Source: Alphaproteobacteria bacterium
Lineage (GTDB): Bacteria; Pseudomonadota; Alphaproteobacteria; Caulobacterales; Maricaulaceae
DNA length: 64,000 nucleotides
Direction of reading: 5' to 3'
NCBI GenBank assembly: GCA_016124665.1
Contig: WGNH01000009.1
Coordinates: 62,001-126,000 of the forward strand
Shown: in pieces, positions 9,228-19,735 of the stretch
Layout of the letters: every line of letters begins with the position of its first letter
How positions within the stretch are numbered: the first letter of the stretch is position 1
The notes under the pieces: model-generated
Told to the model about the DNA's origin: nothing
The model's database searches: none
What the model saw: only the letters and a program-made list of their open reading frames with translations
Position numbers and translations under genes: made by a program

Positions 9228-10137
9228 AGCGATTCCTCGCGTACCAGTGCAGCGTCCGGCAATTGCCGGTTGGGACGGGATGCAACAATGCCTGCTCCGA
9301 TCAAAGTCAGCATACCGCCGACCGCCAGCCTCCATCCGAAGGGGTCGCCCGTCAACAGTATGCCCGAGACCACGCCGATCAGCGGCGCCAGCAGGGTCAG
9401 GGGCGCAACCAGCGTTGTTTCGTATTTCTGCAGCACGAAGTAGAAGACACCATGGCCATAGACATTCACCAGAAGCACGGTGAAGGCCAGCGCCGCCGCA
9501 AACATCCAGCCACCGGAGATGACGGCCTCAGCCTGTCCGGTTTCAAAGGCTGCGGTGCCGATGAAGAGCACGGGTGTGGACAACAGGCCGATCCAGGCCT
9601 GCAGGCGCATGGGTTTCATATCGATCCGGCGGATCAGGATCATGGCCACCGAGGCCACGAATGCCGCGCCGAGACCGTAGAGCAGGCCAATCGCCAGGGT
9701 GAACTCCGTCGGGTCAGCGACGACGAGCACCACACCGGCAATGGCCAGAGCCGTGCCGGTCCCCCGGGCCCAGCCGATCTTTTCCTTCAGCCACACAACT
9801 GACAGCAAGGTCACGAACGGCACGCCGCTTTGCAGCACGAGGGCCATGCCGGAGGGTGTGGCAGTCTGCAACCCGATGAAGATGAAAGCGTATTGCACAC
9901 ACCCCATGCCCATGGCGACGAGGATCAGAATGCCCCATTGTTTGGGTAGCGGACGCAGGAACGGGAATAATACGATCGCAAGCGCGAGAAAGCGCAGGAA
10001 GGCGAAGGCAATGGGCGGCACGCCGTCAAAGCCGGCATCCAGCCGGGCACGCCCGTAATCGCGAATTTTGCGACAACGAAGTTAAGACCCCAGAACAGGC
10101 AGACAGCGATGAAGGCGGTTAAGTCACGCAGGCTCAT
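9224..10137 (-). pseudogene. EamA/DMT-family transporter interrupted by an apparent frameshift
   Basis: The main frame (265 aa, from about 10021) encodes at least eight hydrophobic segments of a drug/metabolite transporter with the EamA repeat (GMALVLQSGVPFVTLLSVVW). It lacks the first transmembrane helix. That helix is found intact just upstream in another frame (start 10137, MSLRDLTAFIAVCLFWGLNFVVAK), ending at GVPG, where the family continues into PPIAFAFLRF. Joining the two needs a single indel between about 10030 and 10065. Either the gene is a recent pseudogene or the base is an assembly or sequencing error. The substrate is unknown. Its TGA overlaps the TTG of the amidase. Confidence 0.75.
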
Positions 10138-10191
10138 GCCAGCGAACTAGACCGCATCTCACCATTCACCAAGTGACGGAATGTTTCTGAA

Positions 10192-10488
10192 TCAGCGGCG
10201 GGGGTCGGATTCGCCGTCTACGGTCCAGCCGGACGGTCCACGCCTGGCCACCAGCACCGTGATTCCATCATCTTCGGATTGCTGATTGCGTCCGCGAACC
10301 TTGCGCCACAGCCACCACGCTCCCCCGGCGAGCATCGCAGCGCCAATCACCACCAGTGCGGCCGCGGCGAATATGGCAGCAAACATCAATACCAGACCGG
10401 CAAAGGCAACCGCGAGGACGGCGGCAATAAGAGCCCGCAGCCAGTTTCCGGCCGTGTGGGGGAATCGGAATGTCTGTGTCTGGGTCAT
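10192..10488 (-). CDS. Small membrane protein of unknown function
   Basis: The 98-residue product has a polar N-terminus (TQTQTFRFPHTAGN), then a long alanine-rich hydrophobic stretch that could form two membrane helices (about residues 18-62). An arginine-rich cytoplasmic segment (WRKVRGRNQQ) and a polar C-terminal tail follow. I prefer the second ATG (10488), which has GAAAGAGG about 6 bases upstream. I recognise no family. It stands alone between the TerB/DnaJ protein and the EamA gene on the same strand. Confidence 0.7.
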   Translation of the reverse strand: MTQTQTFRFPHTAGNWLRALIAAVLAVAFAGLVLMFAAIFAAAALVVIGAAMLAGGAWWLWRKVRGRNQQSEDDGITVLVARRGPSGWTVDGESDPRR

Positions 10489-10591
10489 GTTCGCCTCTTT
10501 CGGCACATCTCAAACATCGATTGATGCATTAACGTCTTGCTTACAATTTCGGGGCCAATGCGGCCAAGGTCAATGACCGGGGCCAAATTAT

Positions 10592-11281
10592 TCAGCGGGA
10601 TTCTGCGGCCCTTTCGTCCCTCACTGCGGCATAGGCGGCATTAATCGCCGCCATTTTGTCCACAGCAAGGCGCTGCAATTCTGCCGGAACACCACGTGCC
10701 ATCAAGGCGTCAGGATGGTTTCGGGCGGCCATGCGGCGATAAGCGCGCTTCAATTCCTCGTCATCGGCATCGGGATTGACGTCCAGAATGACATAGGGAT
10801 CACTGGAATCGACCAGCCCATGCGACATGCGCATGCGCCGGAATTCCCTCGCTGTGAAGCCGAATATCTCCGCAACGGTTTGCAGATAGACCAATTCGTC
10901 CTCTGTAACCGCCCCGTCCGCCTTGGCGATGTGGAACAGGCCGTCGAGCACATCCTCCAGCACTGCCGGGTGCTGGCGGAAGCGCCGCGCCAGCCGCCGC
11001 GCATAGCCGTCAAATCCCAGAGTGGTTTCCTTGGCGAGATTGAAAACCCGGGTCAGAACCTCAGCCCCGTCAGGCGGCGCGCGGAAGACCTGCTGGAAAG
11101 CGGCGATTTCATTGCGCGTGACCACGCCGTCCGCCTTTGCCATCTTTGCGCCCAGACCGATCAGGGCGATGGCAAAATCCGCATCATCGACGCGGTGGCC
11201 GGGGCCGCAATCCTCGCCCTCGCAATCAAAGGGGTCGGGCTCACCGGTAATGAAGTCTGTCAGCTTGCGCCAGAAGCCCAT
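10592..11281 (-). CDS. TerB-like / J-domain (DjlA-type) protein
   Basis: The 229-residue protein has a TerB-like helical domain (about residues 30-150, with the two repeats [15 protein letters not shown] and [13 protein letters not shown]). A C-terminal J domain follows (about 165-229) containing the HPD tripeptide in [12 protein letters not shown] domains stimulate the ATPase of a DnaK-type chaperone, and DjlA family proteins combine the same two modules. Unlike E. coli DjlA, no N-terminal membrane helix is visible ([15 protein letters not shown]). The start at 11281 removes about 48 unlikely track residues. It is divergent from the 5-oxoprolinase gene, whose start is about 50 bases away. 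Confidence 0.87.
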   Translation of the reverse strand: MGFWRKLTDFITGEPDPFDCEGEDCGPGHRVDDADFAIALIGLGAKMAKADGVVTRNEIAAFQQVFRAPPDGAEVLTRVFNLAKETTLGFDGYARRLARRFRQHPAVLEDVLDGLFHIAKADGAVTEDELVYLQTVAEIFGFTAREFRRMRMSHGLVDSSDPYVILDVNPDADDEELKRAYRRMAARNHPDALMARGVPAELQRLAVDKMAAINAAYAAVRDERAAESR

Positions 11282-11333
11282 GAGTCTAGTCTCCGTCTCT
11301 CCATGTAACGCCGCTGGCTGGGGAATAGAAGGC

Positions 11334-14300
11334 GTGTCAGGCACCTGGGAATTCTGGATTGATCGCGGCGGCACATTCACGGACGTGATTGCGCGCCAGC
11401 CTGATGGCCGCTTGCGGGCGCTCAAGCTGTTGTCGGAGAGCCCGGACTATCCCGATGCCGCCTCAGAAGGCGTCCGCCGCATGCTTGGCCTTTCGCCGGA
11501 TGAGGCGATCCCGGCGGCACAGATCAATGCCGTGAAAATGGGCACAACAGTGGCCACCAATGCCCTGCTGGAGCGAAAGGGGGCCGAGACCTGCTTTTTG
11601 GTCACAGAAGGGTTTGAGGATTTGCTGGTCATCGGCGATCAGACCCGACCGGACATCTTTGCCATGGCGATTGACCGGCCCTCGCCCCTGCACCACCACA
11701 TCGTCACCACAACGGCGCGGATGGATCCCGATGGCAGGGAGATCCGGCCCGTTGACGCAGAAGCGCTCCGGGCCGCGCTTGCCGCCGCAAAAGCCAAGGG
11801 CACGCGCACCTGTGCGATCGCCCTCATGCATTCCTACGCAAATACTTCACATGAGAAATATATTGCTTCCCTGGCGTTGGAAGCCGGGTTCGAAACCATC
11901 ATCTGTTCGAGTGAGGCCAGCCCTCTGGTCAAGATCGTGCCCCGTGCCTCTACGGCCGTGCTGGATGCCTATCTGACGCCGGTGCTCCGCGAATATGCCG
12001 GGCGGGTTGCGAGCCGGATGGAAGGGGCACCGCTGTATTTCATGCAATCCTCCGGGGGGCTGACATCAGCGGACCAGTTCGCGGCACGGGATGCCGTTCT
12101 GTCAGGGCCGGCTGGCGGTGTGGCAGGGATGGCGAAGACGGCGCAGGCGGCCGGTTATCCGCGTGTCATCGGGTTTGATATGGGCGGAACCTCCACGGAC
12201 GTCTCCCGCTATGACGGGGATCAATACGCCCGCGTCAGCGAAGCGAAAATCGCCGGCCAGCGTCTGCGCGCGCCCATGCTGGCGGTGCATACGGTTGCCG
12301 CCGGAGGTGGCTCTGTCCTGAGCTTTGATGGTGAACGCACGCGCGTCGGTCCCGACAGTGCAGGCGCCCTGCCCGGCCCGGCAGGGTATGGACGCAGCGG
12401 GCCGGCCACTGTGACCGACGCCAATATCGTGCTGGGACGCATCCAGCCGGATCACTTTCCGCGGACTTTCGGGGAGGACGGGCGGTCCGCTCTTGATCTG
12501 CCGGCCAGCCGCAAGGCGCTCGATGCGCTGGCGCGCCAGACCGGGCTGGGGTCGGCTGAAAATGCCGCCGAGGGCTTCCTCGCCGTTGCGGTGGAAAACA
12601 TGGCGCAGGCGATCAAGCAGATCTCCATAGGCGAAGGTGTGGACCCTGCCCGCTATGCGCTTTCAGCCTTTGGCGGCGCGGGCGGACAGCATGCCTGCAA
12701 AGTCGCCGAAGCCATCGGTATGACAACCGTCCTGATCCATCCCTATGCCGGGCTGTTGTCGGCGCTCGGGATTGGCCTGGCCGAGCTTCGGGAAACCCGC
12801 GAAGCGGCCGTCGAGGATGCGTTTGATACTGCGTTTGATGTGGCGTGCAGGACCGCCCGCCAGCTGGGCGATGCGGCCCGTTCCACCTTGCTGGATCAGG
12901 GCGCTGGGGCTGACACGGTCCGCGTCAAAAGCCGTCTGCGCTTGCGTGTGTCGGGCTCTGATACTGCCATTGCGGTGTCATTGTCTGATGCGGCCGACAT
13001 GCAGACCGGATTCCGGGCCGCTCACGAGCGCCTTTTCGGCTTCGTGCCGGAGGGCGAATTGATCATCGAGTCGGTCGCTGCAGAGGCCGAGGCGGACCCT
13101 CCCGGGGCAAGTGGCTGGATGATTGATCTGCCGCATGGCGGAGAGGCTATTGCGGTCACGGAGACCCGCCGGGTTTTCCATCAGGGACATTGGCAGGACT
13201 GGCCGGTCTACCGGCTGGATGAAATGGCGGCGGGTGCGCAACTGGCAGGCCCGGCCCTCATCGTCGAGCCCAACTCGACCATTATTGTCGAACCCGGCTG
13301 GCGGGCAAAGCGTCAGCCGGATGGTATGCTGGTTCTGGAATATGAGGGCAGCGGCAAAACCGGCGATGCCGACACGGCGCTCAATCCCGTCCGGCTGGAG
13401 CTTTTCAACAAGCGATTCATGTCGGTGGCAGAACAGATGGGCGTCACGCTGGAGCGCACGGCACACTCGGTGAACATGAAGGAGCGGCTGGATTTTTCCT
13501 GTGCTGTATTTGATGCCGATGGCGGTCTCGTGGCCAATGCCCCGCACATGCCGGTGCATCTCGGTTCGATGTCGGCGAGTGTGAAAGCGGCCGCATCCGC
13601 CCATCCTGATCTTGGCCCGGGGGATGCTGTCGCAGTGAATGCGCCCTATGAGGGCGGCACGCATTTACCCGACATCACCGTGGTCGTGCCAGTGCATGAC
13701 GAGCTGTCGGGGGAACGTCTCTTCTATGTTGCGGCGCGCGGACATCATGCTGATGTCGGCGGCATAGCGCCCGGTTCCATGCCGCCTTTTTCAACCTCCA
13801 TCGAAGAAGAAGGCATTTCCTTTGCTAACGAATTAATTCTGCGCAAAGGGCAGTTCCAGACTGATGCCGTCCGCAATACGCTGACGGCCGGCCGCTGGCC
13901 GGCGCGCAATCCGGACCAGAATATTGCCGATCTCAAAGCCCAGCTGGCGGCGTGTGCAAAAGGCGCAGCGGAGTTGAAACGCATGGTGGCCGATCACGGC
14001 CGGGACGTGGTTGCGGCCTATATGGGCCATGTCCAGGATAATGCCGAGCGGGCGGTCAGGCGGGTGATCGAAGCGCTGGATGATGGCAGCGCCACCATCA
14101 GCATGGATGATGGCGCTCAGATCCAGGTCGCCATCCGTGTGAACAAGGCGGCGCGATCGGCCGTCATCGATTTTACCGGCACGAGCGCGCAGCTTGCCAA
14201 TAATTTCAATGCCCCGTCCAGCGTTGCGCGAGCGGCTGTGCTCTATGTTTTCCGCTGTCTGGTCGGCGATCAGATCCCGCTTAATGAGGGCTGCCTCAAG

Positions 14301-14924
14301 CCTCTGGAGTTGATCATCCCGGAGGGCTGCCTGCTGAATCCGCAATACCCGGCCGCCGTTGTGGCCGGCAATGTCGAAACCAGCCAGATGGTCGTCGATG
14401 CCCTCTTTGCCGCAACAGGCCGGATGGCCGCGGCCCAGGGGACGATGAACAATCTGACGTTCGGCAATGAACGGCACCAGTATTACGAGACAATCTGCGG
14501 CGGCTCGGGAGCCGGCATCGGTCCGGAGGGAGAAGGCTTTGCCGGAACGGATGCCATTCATACCCATATGACCAATTCGCGCATGACGGACCCGGAAGTG
14601 CTGGAACGGCGCTATCCGGTGCGCGTCATCCATCACCGGATACGGTCCGGCTCGGCCGGCACGGGTGAGTATACCGGCGGGAACGGCTCGGTCCGGTGCC
14701 TCGAATTTCTGGAAACCATGGACGTGGCGCTGCTGTCTTCGCACCGGCGCAAAGCGCCCGCCGGACTGTCCGGTGGCGGAGATGCGAAATGGGGTGCACA
14801 GCGCGTTATCCGCGCGGATGGCAAAAGCGAAGGTCTGGAAGGGCTGTTTTCGATCCAGGTTCATCCGGGCGACCGCATCGAGATCGAAACGCCCGGCGGC
14901 GGAGGTTTTGGAAAGGCCTGTTAG
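11334..14924 (+). CDS. 5-oxoprolinase (ATP-hydrolysing), fused HyuA-HyuB
   Basis: Predicted to hydrolyse 5-oxo-L-proline to L-glutamate with ATP, recycling pyroglutamate from glutathione or damaged peptides. The N-terminal HyuA-type half begins [14 protein letters not shown] and contains [13 protein letters not shown]. The HyuB-type half begins at about residue 680 ([20 protein letters not shown]) and includes [16 protein letters not shown] set the start at the GTG at 11334 (1196 aa). It directly precedes the family N-terminus and has GGGGAA about 9 bases upstream; the track's start at 11022 runs back into the opposite-strand DnaJ-like gene. Hydantoinase specificity cannot be excluded, but single-chain fusion favours oxoprolinase. 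Confidence 0.9.
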   Translation: MSGTWEFWIDRGGTFTDVIARQPDGRLRALKLLSESPDYPDAASEGVRRMLGLSPDEAIPAAQINAVKMGTTVATNALLERKGAETCFLVTEGFEDLLVIGDQTRPDIFAMAIDRPSPLHHHIVTTTARMDPDGREIRPVDAEALRAALAAAKAKGTRTCAIALMHSYANTSHEKYIASLALEAGFETIICSSEASPLVKIVPRASTAVLDAYLTPVLREYAGRVASRMEGAPLYFMQSSGGLTSADQFAARDAVLSGPAGGVAGMAKTAQAAGYPRVIGFDMGGTSTDVSRYDGDQYARVSEAKIAGQRLRAPMLAVHTVAAGGGSVLSFDGERTRVGPDSAGALPGPAGYGRSGPATVTDANIVLGRIQPDHFPRTFGEDGRSALDLPASRKALDALARQTGLGSAENAAEGFLAVAVENMAQAIKQISIGEGVDPARYALSAFGGAGGQHACKVAEAIGMTTVLIHPYAGLLSALGIGLAELRETREAAVEDAFDTAFDVACRTARQLGDAARSTLLDQGAGADTVRVKSRLRLRVSGSDTAIAVSLSDAADMQTGFRAAHERLFGFVPEGELIIESVAAEAEADPPGASGWMIDLPHGGEAIAVTETRRVFHQGHWQDWPVYRLDEMAAGAQLAGPALIVEPNSTIIVEPGWRAKRQPDGMLVLEYEGSGKTGDADTALNPVRLELFNKRFMSVAEQMGVTLERTAHSVNMKERLDFSCAVFDADGGLVANAPHMPVHLGSMSASVKAAASAHPDLGPGDAVAVNAPYEGGTHLPDITVVVPVHDELSGERLFYVAARGHHADVGGIAPGSMPPFSTSIEEEGISFANELILRKGQFQTDAVRNTLTAGRWPARNPDQNIADLKAQLAACAKGAAELKRMVADHGRDVVAAYMGHVQDNAERAVRRVIEALDDGSATISMDDGAQIQVAIRVNKAARSAVIDFTGTSAQLANNFNAPSSVARAAVLYVFRCLVGDQIPLNEGCLKPLELIIPEGCLLNPQYPAAVVAGNVETSQMVVDALFAATGRMAAAQGTMNNLTFGNERHQYYETICGGSGAGIGPEGEGFAGTDAIHTHMTNSRMTDPEVLERRYPVRVIHHRIRSGSAGTGEYTGGNGSVRCLEFLETMDVALLSSHRRKAPAGLSGGGDAKWGAQRVIRADGKSEGLEGLFSIQVHPGDRIEIETPGGGGFGKAC

Positions 14925-14961
14925 GGCGAAATCCGGGCATTTCTACCTCGAACCCCTTATT

Positions 14962-14977
14962 ATTAAACATGTTTAAT
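14962..14977. promoter_or_regulatory. 16-bp perfect palindrome upstream of the fasciclin gene
   Basis: ATTAAACATGTTTAAT is its own reverse complement. It lies in the 160-base gap between the 5-oxoprolinase stop and the fasciclin start, in an AT-rich patch. The symmetry suggests a dimeric regulator site; which regulator is unknown. A GGGGCC/GGCCCC hairpin at 15042-15057 lies between it and the gene. Confidence 0.4.
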
Positions 14978-15084
14978 CCGGCAATCCGAACCGGCTGAGC
15001 CTGCGTAGAGAGGGATGTCTGACGTTAACGCGTCGAGGCTGGGGGCCTGTTGGCCCCGTCCCCCCGAACTCAGGAGTTTTATTC

Positions 15085-15603
15085 ATGCGCAATCTTCTTC
15101 TTACCGCCGCTGCCGCCGCTGTTCTGGCCGCGCCGGCCTTCGCCGGTGATCAAGCCGCCGCCGCCAAGGTCGACCATCATGCGTCGATGCAGGGCGACAT
15201 TGTCGAAACCGCCATCAATGCCGGCTCCTTCACCACCCTCGTCGCTGCCGTTCAGGCTGCGGGCCTGGTCGAAACCCTGCAGGGCGAGGGTCCGTTCACC
15301 GTCTTCGCGCCAACCGATGAGGCGTTTGCCGCGCTTGGCGAAGACACGATCAACACCCTTCTACAGCCGGAAAACCGTGACCAGCTGGTTTCCATTCTGA
15401 CCTACCATGTTGTGCCGGGCGAATACTTTGCGGGCGATCTGGCCGGACAATCCCTGTCCGTCGCGTCCGTCCAGGGCGATACCATCGACATTGATGCTAC
15501 CGGTGACGCCGTCCTGATTGACGGTGCCACTGTGATTTCTGCGGATGTCGATGCATCCAATGGCGTCATTCACGTCATCAATCAGGTGATCATGCCCGAC
15601 TAG
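15085..15603 (+). CDS. Secreted fasciclin-domain (FAS1) protein
   Basis: The 172-residue protein has a signal peptide (LLTAAAAAVLAAPAFAG, likely cut after AFA) and one FAS1 domain. Typical FAS1 blocks are FTTLVAAVQAAGLVETL, GPFTVFAPTDEAFAAL, LTYHVVPGEYFAGDL and the C-terminal NGVIHVINQVIMP. FAS1 proteins are secreted adhesion or matrix proteins; the ligand here is unknown. AGGAG lies 8 bases before the ATG. A strong terminator follows. Confidence 0.93.
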   Translation: MRNLLLTAAAAAVLAAPAFAGDQAAAAKVDHHASMQGDIVETAINAGSFTTLVAAVQAAGLVETLQGEGPFTVFAPTDEAFAALGEDTINTLLQPENRDQLVSILTYHVVPGEYFAGDLAGQSLSVASVQGDTIDIDATGDAVLIDGATVISADVDASNGVIHVINQVIMPD

Positions 15604-15676
15604 ATGAGAGGCAGATCATATTGAAAACGGGAGTGTGGCTGTCCCTTCCCTGTCCTTAAAGCCCGCTTCCGAATAC

Positions 15677-15705
15677 CGCCCGCAGACGCGCCCCGTCTGC
15701 GGGCG
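15677..15705 (+). terminator. Intrinsic terminator after the fasciclin gene
   Basis: CGCCCGCAGACG (15677-15688) pairs perfectly with CGTCTGCGGGCG (15694-15705) around a 5-base loop. The tract CACCTTTTC follows on the plus strand. It sits between convergent genes; the T-tract supports termination of the plus-strand fasciclin transcript. Confidence 0.8.
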
Positions 15706-15717
15706 CACCTTTTCTGG

Positions 15718-16755
15718 CTAGAGTATTTCGTCCTCATCGAACAAGGGATGGCCTTCAAAGGCCTGTTCCAGCCCGGTGTGACCGTCCTCTGTCCGGGGCT
15801 TGACGATTTCCGCTATGTGAAACAACGCATCGCCTTCATTCATCACCGGCAACATGGTCCGGCCGATAATGATGCCGGTCACAGGCGAGAGCACTTCAAC
15901 CTCCCGGTCACCCAGAGGGTCAGCCAGGGCGGCAATCACTTCACCTTCCTCGATCCAGGCACCAATTGTCTTGAAGGCGCGCAGTACACCGCCCATCGGC
16001 GCCCTGACCCATTCGGATGACTGGCTGATATCCGGCGTGAGCGGCGAGCGGATGCCTTTCGCCTGACGGATCATTCCGATCTCCCGAAGAACGCGTAAAA
16101 TGCCGGTGACGCCGATCCGCAGCGCGGTTTCGTCAAACCGCAGGGCTTCACCACACTCATAGACCAGTACATCCTTGCCCAGCTCCCGCGCAGCATGACG
16201 CAGGGAGCCGTCACGCAATTTCGACACCATGATGACCGGCGGCGCAAAAGCCTTCGCCAGTTCCATGGCCCGTTTTGACCCACCGTCAATGCGGATCTGG
16301 GGCAGGTTGACGCGGTGTTCTGCTGCCGAATGCAGATCAATGCCGACATCACAGCGCGCAACGATCTCGGCCATGAAGAGTTTTGCCAGACGCGCGGCGA
16401 GCGAGCCCTTGGCGGCCCCCGGAAAGGACCGGTTCAAATCGCGCCGGTCTGGCAGATAGCGGGTGTGATTGATGAATCCGAATGTATTGACAATGGGAAC
16501 ACAAATCAGCGTGCCGCTCAGCGATTTCAGCTGTTTGGTCCGGACCAGACGGCGGATGATTTCGACGCCGATGATTTCATCGCCATGGATCGCGCCGGAC
16601 ACAAAGACGGTCGGTCCCGGCTTCCTGCCATGAATGATCATGACCGTCATGGTGACGGGTGTATGATCGGACAGGACCGCAACCGGCAATTCTATTTTTG
16701 CGCGCGTCCCAGGCGCGATCGTGTGACCGGCAAATTCAAATGACGGCTGGTTCAC
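15718..16755 (-). CDS. Succinylglutamate desuccinylase/aspartoacylase-family zinc hydrolase
   Basis: The M14-like deacylase fold is shown by [18 protein letters not shown] (zinc ligands His and Glu, about residue 55), [15 protein letters not shown] (third ligand) and a C-terminal beta domain (about 250-330). The 345-residue length fits the AstE/AspA-like group, but true arginine-catabolic AstE genes lie in ast operons, which is not the case here. Its ATG overlaps the stop of the RimK-type ligase, so the two are probably made together. It may remove a group added by that ligase, which is inference. Confidence 0.85.
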   Translation of the reverse strand: MNQPSFEFAGHTIAPGTRAKIELPVAVLSDHTPVTMTVMIIHGRKPGPTVFVSGAIHGDEIIGVEIIRRLVRTKQLKSLSGTLICVPIVNTFGFINHTRYLPDRRDLNRSFPGAAKGSLAARLAKLFMAEIVARCDVGIDLHSAAEHRVNLPQIRIDGGSKRAMELAKAFAPPVIMVSKLRDGSLRHAARELGKDVLVYECGEALRFDETALRIGVTGILRVLREIGMIRQAKGIRSPLTPDISQSSEWVRAPMGGVLRAFKTIGAWIEEGEVIAALADPLGDREVEVLSPVTGIIIGRTMLPVMNEGDALFHIAEIVKPRTEDGHTGLEQAFEGHPLFDEDEIL

Positions 16756-17657
16756 CCCGTGCCCTTCGTTTTGGTCTTTCCCGGTTTTGCGGTTTTCTCG
16801 ATCAGATCAATGATCTGACCGGCAATATCAAAACCTGTTGCGCCTTCAATGCCCTCCAGCCCCGGCGAGGAATTGACTTCCATCACCACCGGGCCGTGAT
16901 TGGACCGCAGCATGTCCACACCACAGACGTGCAGTCCCATGATCTTGGCCGCACGCACAGCCGTTGCCCGCTCTTCCGGCGTAATCTTGATCTTCGAAGC
17001 ACCCCCCCCGCGATGCAGGTTGGAGCGGAATTCCCCCTCCCCGCCCTGGCGCTTCATCGCGGCGACAACCTTGCCGCCGACCACGATGGTGCGGATATCG
17101 GCCCCGCCGGCTTCCTTGATGAATTCCTGCACCAGAATATTCACCTTGGCGCCCCGGAAGGCCTCGATCACCGACTTGGCCGACCGGCGCGTCTCGGCCA
17201 GCACCACGCCGACGCCCTGGGTTCCCTCGAGCAGTTTGATGACCACGGGCTCGCCGCCCACCATGTCCAGCAGGTGATCCAGTTGGCGCGTGTCATGCGC
17301 GAAGGCCGTTACCGGAAGACCGATCCCTTCCCGGGACAATAATTGCAGCGAACGCAGCTTGTCTCGGGAGCGGTTGATGGCCACGGACTCCGCCAGCGTC
17401 CAGGCGCCGGTCATTTCAAACTGGCGGACAACCGCTGTGCCATAGGCCGTGATCGAGGTTCCAATCCGAGGAATGACGGCATCATATCTTGGCAGCTTTT
17501 CACCGCGGTAATGCAGGGCCGGACGATGGGAGGTAATATTCATGTAGATGCGCAGCGTATCCAGCACATCGATTTCATGGCCGCGGGCTTCCGCCGCCTC
17601 GACAAGCCGCCGATGCGAATAGAGGTCCGGGTTCCGGCATAGAAGAGCTAGACGCAT
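16752..17657 (-). CDS. rimK: RimK-family alpha-L-glutamate ligase (ATP-grasp)
   Basis: RimK-type ligases join glutamate, or related amino acids, to a C-terminal carboxyl; E. coli RimK modifies ribosomal protein S6. The 301-residue sequence has an N-terminal pre-ATP-grasp domain, the ATP-binding lysine segment [18 protein letters not shown] (about 150) and the metal-binding [13 protein letters not shown] near the C-terminus. It begins [18 protein letters not shown], typical of the family. A retropepsin-like protease lies 48 bases upstream and an M14-type hydrolase overlaps downstream. The substrate cannot be read from sequence. Confidence 0.88.
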   Translation of the reverse strand: MRLALLCRNPDLYSHRRLVEAAEARGHEIDVLDTLRIYMNITSHRPALHYRGEKLPRYDAVIPRIGTSITAYGTAVVRQFEMTGAWTLAESVAINRSRDKLRSLQLLSREGIGLPVTAFAHDTRQLDHLLDMVGGEPVVIKLLEGTQGVGVVLAETRRSAKSVIEAFRGAKVNILVQEFIKEAGGADIRTIVVGGKVVAAMKRQGGEGEFRSNLHRGGGASKIKITPEERATAVRAAKIMGLHVCGVDMLRSNHGPVVMEVNSSPGLEGIEGATGFDIAGQIIDLIEKTAKPGKTKTKGTG

Positions 17658-17705
17658 GACGTTTCCAATGGTGGCTTCTGTTCAATTATGACGTGCATGA
17701 AAAGG

Positions 17706-18146
17706 TTATCGGCCGCAGAGATACGAGGCTGACGGATCAATCAGCGTTCGGCCACTCAGTGCCGTGCGCCCCAGTAGCATACGAAAGCCCATCTCGTCAC
17801 GCCGGGAGAGTGTAAGGTCGATCGGCCAGGTACGGCTGCCCAGCTTCAAGCGCGTCCGGATGAGAAAGCGTTTGGTGATCTGACCGTTGGATGACCGGAT
17901 CAGGCGTTCATCGACCACCGGGGCTTCGCAAAAAATACGCTTTACATTATTCTTCTGCAGCGGATGCAGTTCGAACCGCACCCATTTCACGCCGTCTTTT
18001 TCAAATGGCTTGATGTCCCATGCATGGACGGCAGACGTGCGCGCGCCAGTGTCGATCTTGGCCTTGATGCGCGCATCCTCGAATTCCGGCAGCACGACCC
18101 ACTCGCGCCAGCCAATCGTGAACTGGGATTTGCGGGGGGCGGAAAT
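17706..18146 (-). CDS. RimB/retropepsin-like aspartic protease (formerly DUF785) with a probable ATT start
   Basis: The fold signature is AKIDTGARTSAVHAW, the single DTGA of a retropepsin-like monomer, with a C-terminal LLGRTAL segment. The conserved block preceding it in the family (IGWREWV) lies upstream of the track's GTG start at 18095. No ATG, GTG or TTG occurs between that block and the preceding in-frame TAG at 18152-18150. The best initiation candidate is ATT at 18146, with GGGGGA 7 bases upstream, giving 146 aa. The frame is the same as the upstream lipoprotein gene, separated only by that TAG. RimB-like proteases are found with RimK in Pseudomonas. Confidence 0.75.
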   Translation of the reverse strand: MSAPRKSQFTIGWREWVVLPEFEDARIKAKIDTGARTSAVHAWDIKPFEKDGVKWVRFELHPLQKNNVKRIFCEAPVVDERLIRSSNGQITKRFLIRTRLKLGSRTWPIDLTLSRRDEMGFRMLLGRTALSGRTLIDPSASYLCGR

Positions 18147-18149
18147 CGC

Positions 18150-18740
18150 CTAATCCCCCAACCAACCCTGGAAAGTGACGCCCTCGAAGATGACATCCCC
18201 GATTTTCAGATCGCCCGTGAGTGCAGACGACGAGCTGGGATCGCCATTCATCATCTGCCGGATCTGGTCCATCTGCCATTGGCCTTCAAACCGGATCTCG
18301 CCCAACACTTCGTGCTGGCCCGCGAATGCCATGCCTTCATCGGATATGCGGAATATTTCCGGGGTCAGGCTGTAGGTGACCTCGTAATAGGTATTTCCAA
18401 GCTCGCCGATGCCTGTCGGGCTGGACGTGTCATCAAACCCCACACCTATGGGCGGCCAGGAATCCGGCTCGCCATTCATATAGGCTTCGATTTCCCAATC
18501 CATGGCCAGTGAGATGCTGGACATCTGGATGGGGCCGATGGCGACATCGTCATAGGGCAGGAAATAGCCGAATATTTCCTCGGAAAGGGTATAGGATTGA
18601 CCGGTCAGATCTGGCGCGATGGAAGATAATTCGACATCCGTCTGGACCGATCCCGGTGCGGGTTGCGCATTCGTCGCGGAGCTATCGCAAGCGGCCAGTG
18701 CCAAAAGCGAAATGAAACCTGTTCCAAATGTCCTGAACAT
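18150..18740 (-). CDS. Lipoprotein of unknown function
   Basis: The N-terminus MFRTFGTGFISLLALAACDSS has a charged start, hydrophobic core and lipobox LAAC, so it should be lipid-anchored after cleavage (196 aa precursor). I use the second ATG (18740), which has AAAGGGA 5 bases upstream. The mature part is acidic and rich in beta-prone aromatic stretches. I recognise no domain. It is the first gene of a run with the retropepsin-like protease, RimK and the AstE-like hydrolase, and is divergent from pirin. The last sense codons carry the ribosome-binding site of the next gene. Confidence 0.75.
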   Translation of the reverse strand: MFRTFGTGFISLLALAACDSSATNAQPAPGSVQTDVELSSIAPDLTGQSYTLSEEIFGYFLPYDDVAIGPIQMSSISLAMDWEIEAYMNGEPDSWPPIGVGFDDTSSPTGIGELGNTYYEVTYSLTPEIFRISDEGMAFAGQHEVLGEIRFEGQWQMDQIRQMMNGDPSSSSALTGDLKIGDVIFEGVTFQGWLGD

Positions 18741-18883
18741 CTGATTCCCTTTCATGGTTCCCGGAATAGTAAGCCAGACTGCAAAAGGACACCATTGCTT
18801 CCAGAGTGGAAAAACGGGGTTTTCGGTGATCCGCCTATTGCTGAATGCTATCTATCCCATATTGGCGGCAAAGGAGACCTGTC

Positions 18884-19735
18884 ATGACAACGATCAGACC
18901 ACTTGTGCATCTTGAACCCGGCATGGCCGCCAGCGACGGGGCCGGAGTAAAACTGAACCGGCTTCTGGGAACACCCCGCCTGCCGCAAATCGACCCTTTT
19001 CTGATGCTGGACAATTTTCATTCCGACAATCCGGATGATTATCTCGCCGGCTTCCCGCCGCATCCTCATCGCGGCTTTGAAACCGTGACCTACATGTTTG
19101 CGGGCCGTATGCGGCACAAGGACAATAAAGGTCATGAAGGCGTGATCGAACAAGGCGGTGTGCAATGGATGACGGCCGCCGGCGGTATCGTCCATTCGGA
19201 AATGCCGGAACAGGAGGACGGGCTGATGTCCGGCTTCCAGTTGTGGATCAATCTGCCACGCGCGGAGAAAATGAAGCCCGCAGGCTATCAGGAATACCGT
19301 GCCGATCAGATCCCCACGGATACACGTGACGGCGCAGTAGCGAAAATCGTTGCCGGGACGACGTCGACGGGTGTCGAGGGCCCGGTGAGGAATATCACGG
19401 TCCAGCCCTTCTTCGCCGAAATCCATCTCGAAGCCGGAGCCGTCTATGAAGAGCCGCTGCCCGCGGATCATTCGGCCATCGCCGCGGTTCATGACGGGGC
19501 CATCCTGTTGCCGCGGACCGGCAGCGAGGCACCAATGGCCGTCAATCGCGGCGAGCTGGGCGTGCTGGGCGAAGGGAGCCTGACGCGGCTGGAAGCGGGC
19601 CCGGATGGCGCACGCCTGTTGCTGATTGCGGCGAAACCCTTGCGGGAGCCCGTCGCCCGCGGCGGACCTTTCGTGATGAATACGGAAGGCGAAGTCCGCC
19701 AGGCAATGCTGGATTACCAGACGGGGCGGTTCTAG
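18884..19735 (+). CDS. Pirin-family bicupin protein
   Basis: The N-terminal cupin motif [17 protein letters not shown] supplies the metal-ligand histidines. The second conserved block [17 protein letters not shown] supplies the remaining His and Glu. The 283-residue length is normal. Bacterial pirins include quercetinases and redox-sensing regulators; the substrate here is unknown. The ATG at 18884 has AAGGAG 8 bases upstream; the track's extra N-terminus has no support. Its stop overlaps the convergent metH stop in the tetramer CTAG. Confidence 0.92.
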   Translation: MTTIRPLVHLEPGMAASDGAGVKLNRLLGTPRLPQIDPFLMLDNFHSDNPDDYLAGFPPHPHRGFETVTYMFAGRMRHKDNKGHEGVIEQGGVQWMTAAGGIVHSEMPEQEDGLMSGFQLWINLPRAEKMKPAGYQEYRADQIPTDTRDGAVAKIVAGTTSTGVEGPVRNITVQPFFAEIHLEAGAVYEEPLPADHSAIAAVHDGAILLPRTGSEAPMAVNRGELGVLGEGSLTRLEAGPDGARLLLIAAKPLREPVARGGPFVMNTEGEVRQAMLDYQTGRF

